43,213 bases of DNA from Streptomyces sp. UW30 (GTDB lineage: Bacteria; Actinomycetota; Actinomycetes; Streptomycetales; Streptomycetaceae): contig NZ_RDBN01000053.1 in NCBI RefSeq assembly GCF_008042075.1, positions 680,878-724,090 on the forward strand, in the 5' to 3' direction. Positions within the stretch are counted from its first letter, which is position 1, and each line of letters opens with the position of its first letter. Positions 39,237-43,213 of this stretch are shown in pieces. Both the position numbers and the translations under genes were made by a program. The notes below the pieces were generated by a model, which saw only the letters and a program-made list of their open reading frames with translations, was not told the origin of the DNA and searched no databases.

Positions 39237-40537
39237 CCGACCGAACCAAAGGCATCATCCATCTTCTTGGCGGCGTCGCCCGAAGCCCCGGCGACATCCT
39301 TCTTACCGCTGATGACCTCCTGGAACATCGTCGGCAGAACCAGCGACGCGTCGATCTCCGACCAGGCCGGCGACGCGGGCACGAACTTCGTCCCCGACCC
39401 CAGCGTCTCGACGAAGGGCTTCACGAACGGCTCCTGCTTCGCCGCCGTCTCCCGCACGTCCCCGAAGGTCGGCAGGAAGCCCATCGCCTCGAACATCGAC
39501 GCCTGCGTCTTCTTCGAGGTGAGCTGCTCCATCAGATCGACCGCCAGCGTCCGGTGCGACGTGCTCTTCAGAACGCCGATGTTGTTGCCCCCGGCGAACG
39601 CCGGCGCGACGGACCCGGCCTTCACCCCCGGCAGCGGCACGACCGCGTACTTGCCCTTCACCTTCCCGGCCTCCACGGCCGCGTGGCTGAAGTCGCCGCC
39701 GATCGCCATGCCCGCCTTGCCGGCCGCGAACGCGGTGACCGTGTCGTTGCCGCCCATTCCCGCGCACTTGGCGGCGGGACAGTTGTCGTCGGAGAAGAGG
39801 GACGTGTACTCCTTGATGCCCTTCTGGGCGTCCGCGCTGTCGATCGCCGAGGCGTACGAGCCGCCCTTGCCCGCGGCGAGCTCACCACCGTTGGCCCACA
39901 CGAACGGCATCGCGCCGTAGGTGTACGCCCCGCCCACCACCAGCCCGTACAGCTCGGGCTCGGCGGCGCGGATCTTGCGGGCCGTCGTCGCCAACTCGGT
40001 CATCGTCTTCGGCACTTCGAGGCCGAGTCGCTCGAAGACGTCCGTGCGGTAGTACAGGGCGCGGACACCGACGTAGAAGGGCGCGCCGTAGATCTTGCCG
40101 TCCACGGTGACGGACTGCTTGGCGGTGGGGTCGGTGTCCTTCGCCTCGCTCCAGTCGCCGAACTCCTTCGTGACGTCGAGGAGTCCGCCGTCCTTCACAT
40201 AGCCGGCGGTGTCGGTGTTGCCGTACTCCATGACGTCGGGGGCGGACTTCGGGTCGTTGAAGGCGGCCTTGACGCGCTGGGCGCGGGTCTCGATCGGTAT
40301 GTACTCGACCTCGACCTTCGCGCCCTCGTGCTCCTTCTCGAAGGCGTTGACGACGGAGTCGACGACCTTCTCCTTCGGCTTGTTGCCGACCTCCTGGAAG
40401 AGCCACACCCGCAGGGTGCCGGTCGTCTCGTCCTTGTCGGAGGAGGAGTTGTCGGAAGTCTGGGGGGCGCAGGCGGCGACGACGAGCGCGGCGGCCGCGA
40501 GTGCGGGGACCCTGAGCGAGCGGACGGACAGCTTCAT
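39233..40537 (-). CDS. Sugar ABC transporter substrate-binding lipoprotein
   Basis: 434 aa; ATG at 40537 with GGAGGAG upstream. The lipoprotein signal is MKLSVRSLRVPALAAAALVV then AAC, with Cys23 acylated. The mature part is a family 1 solute-binding protein: LRVWLFQEVGNKPKEKVVDS, APDVMEYGNTDTAGYVKDGG, GAPFYVGVRALYYRTDVFER, GKAGMAIGGDFSHAAVEAGK. It is the first gene of the operon lipoprotein, MalF, MalG, GH20 hexosaminidase. The downstream hexosaminidase points to a beta-N-acetylglucosamine-containing oligosaccharide as cargo. The usual DasR site was not seen upstream. Confidence 0.93.
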   Translation of the reverse strand: MKLSVRSLRVPALAAAALVVAACAPQTSDNSSSDKDETTGTLRVWLFQEVGNKPKEKVVDSVVNAFEKEHEGAKVEVEYIPIETRAQRVKAAFNDPKSAPDVMEYGNTDTAGYVKDGGLLDVTKEFGDWSEAKDTDPTAKQSVTVDGKIYGAPFYVGVRALYYRTDVFERLGLEVPKTMTELATTARKIRAAEPELYGLVVGGAYTYGAMPFVWANGGELAAGKGGSYASAIDSADAQKGIKEYTSLFSDDNCPAAKCAGMGGNDTVTAFAAGKAGMAIGGDFSHAAVEAGKVKGKYAVVPLPGVKAGSVAPAFAGGNNIGVLKSTSHRTLAVDLMEQLTSKKTQASMFEAMGFLPTFGDVRETAAKQEPFVKPFVETLGSGTKFVPASPAWSEIDASLVLPTMFQEVISGKKDVAGASGDAAKKMDDAFGSVG

Positions 40538-40554
40538 GATGCTCCTCCGGTGAG

Positions 40555-40596
40555 GTGTTGCAACATGCGCAATGACGGTTTCGCTGTGCACAACAC
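40555..40596. promoter_or_regulatory. GTTGCAAC palindrome and flanking GTGTTG/CAACAC arms before the sugar operon
   Basis: The palindrome GTTGCAAC is at 40557-40564, GCGCAA lies 3 bp after it, and GTGTTG (40555-40560) faces CAACAC (40591-40596). It lies 18-60 bp upstream of the lipoprotein start, a repressor-like position. Regulator unknown. Confidence 0.4.
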
Positions 40597-40690
40597 TCGG
40601 AGGCTAGGGACTTCATGAACAGCCCCACAAGAGGTCTCAACCACTCTGTGACCGGCGGACGCACTCCATGCAACGCACCGGCAGCACAAA

Positions 40691-40725
40691 GGCCCCCAGG
40701 GCGCGCAAAACGCACCCTGGGGGCC
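40691..40725 (-). terminator. Strong hairpin terminator downstream of the DUF3039 gene
   Basis: GGCCCCCAGGG (40691-40701) pairs perfectly with CCCTGGGGGCC (40715-40725); GCG/CGC inside extends the stem after one mismatch. On the minus strand it follows the DUF3039 stop by 50 nt and is followed by TTT. Confidence 0.88.
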
Positions 40726-40775
40726 TGACGGCTACCGGGGCCCCGGGCCCGCCGGGCCGGAGGCCGTGGGCCGGG

Positions 40776-41066
40776 CTACTTGTCGCCCTTGCCCTTGCCC
40801 TTGTCGTCGCCGCCGCCGGCGCCCATGGACTCGTAGATCTCCTTGCACATGGGGCACACGGGGTACTTCTTCGGGTCGCGGCCGGGCACCCAGACCTTGC
40901 CGCAGAGCGCCACGACGGGGGTGCCGTCGAGAGCGCTCGCCATGATCTTGTCCTTCTGGACGTAGTGCGCGAAGCGCTCGTGGTCGCCGTCGCCGTGGGA
41001 AGTCTGCGGCGTGGGCTCGACGAGGGTCCCCGTACCAGTCCCGCGCTCGGGCTCGAGAGTGCTCAT
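40776..41066 (-). CDS. DUF3039 domain protein, 96 aa
   Basis: ATG at 41066. An acidic/Thr-rich start is followed by the DUF3039 core GDHERFAHYVQKDKIMASAL, DGTPVVALCGKVWVPGRDPK and KYPVCPMCKEIYESM. The Cys residues (C-G-K and C-P-M-C) suggest a small zinc-binding fold. A Gly/Lys tail ends it. The family is widespread in actinobacteria, usually close to murA and the YqgE gene as here; its function is not known to me. A strong terminator follows. Confidence 0.88.
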   Translation of the reverse strand: MSTLEPERGTGTGTLVEPTPQTSHGDGDHERFAHYVQKDKIMASALDGTPVVALCGKVWVPGRDPKKYPVCPMCKEIYESMGAGGGDDKGKGKGDK

Positions 41067-41095
41067 ACCGCCAAGAGTACTGAAGCTCACATGCA

Positions 41096-41668
41096 TCAGT
41101 TGAGCGAAGGGTCGTCCGCATACGTGGCCACCATCGCGAGCTCGTTGCGCTGGCGCCGCAGCACCGAGCGCCAGAGTCTTTCCGGGGACGGAGAGGACAC
41201 ATCACCCGGCTCGGACTCCACGACGTACCAGGCGCCCTCCACCAGCTCGTCCTCCAGCTGGCCGGGGCCCCAGCCGGCGTACCCGGCGAAGATGCGCAGA
41301 CTGCCGACGGCCGAGGCGAGCAGCTCCGGCGGGGCCTCCAGGTCCACGAGCCCGATCGCGCCGTGCACCCGGCGCCAGCCCAGCGGGGCGCTCTCGCCGT
41401 TCGCGTCGCCGGGGATGACCGCGACGCCGAGCGCCGAGTCCAGCGACACCGGACCGCCCTGGAAGACGACGCCGGGCTCGCCGGCCAGTTCCGCCCAGCC
41501 CTCCAGGATGTCGCCCACGTCCACGGGGGTCGGACGATTGAGGACCACACCGAGGGAGCCCTCCTCGTCGTGGTCGAGAAGGAGCACCACCGCGCGGTCG
41601 AAGTTCGGGTCCGCCAGGGCGGGCGTTGCCACGAGCAGCCGCCCTGTGAGCGAGGACACCTCGGTCAT
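41096..41668 (-). CDS. YqgE/AlgH family protein (UPF0301)
   Basis: 190 aa; ATG at 41668 (an ATG three codons earlier, at 41677, is possible). Family motifs are clear: SLTGRLLVATPALADPNFDR, AVVLLLDHDEEGSLGVVLNR, VFQGGPVSLDSALGVAVIPG and RIFAGYAGWGPGQLEDELVE then GAWYVV. The family is conserved but its molecular role is uncertain (AlgH was linked to transcription in Pseudomonas). It lies 29 bp upstream of the DUF3039 gene in the same direction and is divergent from murA. Confidence 0.92.
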   Translation of the reverse strand: MTEVSSLTGRLLVATPALADPNFDRAVVLLLDHDEEGSLGVVLNRPTPVDVGDILEGWAELAGEPGVVFQGGPVSLDSALGVAVIPGDANGESAPLGWRRVHGAIGLVDLEAPPELLASAVGSLRIFAGYAGWGPGQLEDELVEGAWYVVESEPGDVSSPSPERLWRSVLRRQRNELAMVATYADDPSLN

Positions 41669-41921
41669 GCCAGACATGATCCCGCATCTTCCCTTCGCGT
41701 GGGGAGGCAATACCGGTTCGCCAGTGAATGCAGCTCAGGGCGGAAAGTAGCGTCCCCCGGCGCACGGCAGGAGCGGTGACCGCTTGTGCCCGACGGCCAA
41801 CCGTTCGTGTTGTGACAGAGCTATGACGTTCCTGAGCCCTCCTTGGGCTTACTGAAGGGGGGGCGGCGGCGATTACCCTTTCTCTTCCGGCCCCTGCCCA
41901 ACTCATCGGAACGCGAGATAC

Positions 41922-43213
41922 ATGACCGTCAACGACGATGTCCTGCTTGTCCACGGCGGAACCCCGCTGGAGGGCGAGATCCGTGTCCGCGGTGCGAAGA
42001 ACCTCGTACCGAAGGCAATGGTCGCCGCCCTGCTGGGCAGCGCGCCAAGTCGACTGCGCAACGTTCCGGACATCCGTGACGTGCGGGTCGTACGCGGCCT
42101 GTTGCAGCTCCACGGGGTCACGGTCCGTCCGGGTGAGGAACCGGGCGAGTTGGTGATGGACCCGTCGCACGTGGAGAGCGCGAACGTCGCTGACATCGAT
42201 GCCCACGCGGGTTCGAGCCGCATCCCGATCCTGTTCTGCGGCCCGCTGCTGCACCGCCTCGGTCACGCCTTCATCCCGGGCCTCGGCGGCTGCGACATCG
42301 GCGGCCGGCCCATCGACTTCCACTTCGAGGTGCTGCGGCAGTTCGGCGCGACCATCGAGAAGCGGGCGGACGGGCAGTACCTGGAGGCTCCGCAGCGGCT
42401 GCGCGGCACGAAGATCCGGCTGCCGTACCCGTCCGTCGGCGCGACCGAGCAGGTCCTGCTGACGGCCGTGCTCGCCGAAGGCGTCACCGAGCTCTCGAAC
42501 GCGGCCGTGGAGCCGGAGATCGAGGACCTCATCTGCGTGCTGCAGAAGATGGGCGCCATCATCGCGATGGACACCGACCGCACCATCCGCATCACCGGTG
42601 TGGACAGTCTCGGCGGCTACAACCACCGCGCCCTGCCGGACCGTCTGGAGGCGGCCTCCTGGGCGTCGGCGGCGCTGGCGACCGAAGGCAACATCTACGT
42701 CCACGGCGCCCAGCAGCGCTCGATGATGACGTTCCTGAACACCTACCGGAAGGTCGGCGGCGCCTTCGAGATCGACGACCAGGGCATCCGGTTCTGGCAC
42801 CCCGGCGGCCAGTTGAAGTCGATCGCGCTCGAAACGGACGTGCACCCGGGCTTCCAGACGGACTGGCAGCAGCCGCTGGTGGTGGCCCTGACGCAGGCCA
42901 CGGGCCTGTCCATCATCCACGAGACGGTCTACGAGTCCCGCCTCGGCTTCACCTCCGCGCTGAACCAGATGGGCGCGCACATCCAGCTCTACCGCGAGTG
43001 CCTCGGCGGCTCCGACTGCCGCTTCGGCCAGCGCAACTTCCTGCACTCGGCGGTCGTGTCGGGCCCGACGAAGCTCCAGGGCGCCGACCTGGTCATCCCC
43101 GACCTCCGCGGCGGCTTCTCGTACCTCATCGCGGCGCTGGCGGCCCAGGGCACGTCCCGCGTCCACGGCATCGACCTCATCAACCGCGGCTACGAGAACT
43201 TCATGGAGAAGCT
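41922..43213 (+). CDS. murA: UDP-N-acetylglucosamine 1-carboxyvinyltransferase, MurA (partial at window end)
   Basis: ATG at 41922; 430 codons are present and the frame is open to the edge, so by family length only about 15-20 residues are missing. MurA transfers enolpyruvate from PEP to UDP-GlcNAc, the first committed step of peptidoglycan synthesis. Visible are Lys26-Asn27 (RGAKNLVPKAM), the active-site Cys124 in GLGGCDIGGRPIDFH (Cys115 in E. coli, the fosfomycin target), and HPGFQTDWQQPLVVALTQA with the catalytic Asp. The Cys is retained, so natural fosfomycin resistance by Cys-to-Asp exchange is not expected. Confidence 0.96.
   Translation, partial: MTVNDDVLLVHGGTPLEGEIRVRGAKNLVPKAMVAALLGSAPSRLRNVPDIRDVRVVRGLLQLHGVTVRPGEEPGELVMDPSHVESANVADIDAHAGSSRIPILFCGPLLHRLGHAFIPGLGGCDIGGRPIDFHFEVLRQFGATIEKRADGQYLEAPQRLRGTKIRLPYPSVGATEQVLLTAVLAEGVTELSNAAVEPEIEDLICVLQKMGAIIAMDTDRTIRITGVDSLGGYNHRALPDRLEAASWASAALATEGNIYVHGAQQRSMMTFLNTYRKVGGAFEIDDQGIRFWHPGGQLKSIALETDVHPGFQTDWQQPLVVALTQATGLSIIHETVYESRLGFTSALNQMGAHIQLYRECLGGSDCRFGQRNFLHSAVVSGPTKLQGADLVIPDLRGGFSYLIAALAAQGTSRVHGIDLINRGYENFMEK

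Noticed and set aside
41835..41849. AGCCC-TCCTT-GGGCT hairpin before murA
   Set aside because: A 5-bp stem is too weak to claim as an attenuator or terminator.

Overview
The window is chromosomal DNA of a Streptomyces or very close relative. The signs are very high GC content, third-position GC bias, GTG/TTG starts, rare TTA codons, an SsgA-like sporulation protein, DUF3039, class-E-type sortase substrates (LAxTG) and typical Streptomyces dispersed palindromes. From memory, the gene order (M6 protease, RDD proteins, ssgG, hpd with Lrp, betaine-type ABC, helicase, tRNA-Cys, hexosaminidase/sugar ABC, DUF3039, YqgE, murA) matches the SCO2917-SCO2949 region of S. coelicolor. That assignment was not checked.

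Layout. 1-6.8 kb: end of an isochorismatase-family gene, a small hypothetical gene, a secreted M6 metalloprotease with three palindromes upstream, a small membrane protein followed by an 18-bp tandem repeat, two RDD membrane proteins, and ssgG. 6.8-11.6 kb: FAD-linked oxidase, membrane-anchored TPR protein, hpd (tyrosine catabolism) and a divergent Lrp/AsnC regulator. 11.6-15.3 kb: four-gene choline/glycine-betaine ABC operon (permease, ATPase, permease, lipoprotein). Inside it lies a perfect 42-bp inverted repeat that joins the permease start codon region to the lipobox codons of the binding protein. 15.3-16.2 kb: ArsR-like regulator with a nested palindromic operator, translationally coupled to a 62-aa gene with a TTA codon.

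16.19-19.38 kb: a 3.19-kb insertion bounded by 17-bp inverted repeats and CTAG duplications, sitting exactly between two convergent stop codons. It carries a LanC-like gene with a CCG zinc motif, decayed SRPBCC and TetR genes, a 104-aa unknown and a frameshifted IS5-type transposase. 19.4-23 kb: Lon-like S16 protease, then an IclR / GNAT / NSAR-OSBS cluster that resembles the known D-amino-acid salvage route; the GNAT gene has a TTA codon. 23-27 kb: DEAD/DEAH-type helicase, an MFS transporter whose last ~58 codons come from a dispersed repeat, and tRNA-Cys. 27-30.6 kb: LAxTG surface protein, a GNAT and a SUKH-4 protein with overlapping reading frames, and the remnant of an alpha/beta hydrolase. 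30.6-35.5 kb: three overlapping xanthine-dehydrogenase-family genes. The Fe-S subunit has a ~350-aa disordered extension, and the molybdopterin subunit lacks the catalytic Glu motif. 35.7-40.5 kb: sugar ABC operon (lipoprotein, two permeases, no ATPase) with a cytoplasmic GH20 hexosaminidase. 40.7-43.2 kb: DUF3039 protein with a strong terminator, YqgE/AlgH, and murA running off the end.

The most unusual items are the 42-bp coding inverted repeat in the betaine operon, the CTAG-flanked composite element with its CCG LanC, and the divergent molybdenum hydroxylase.
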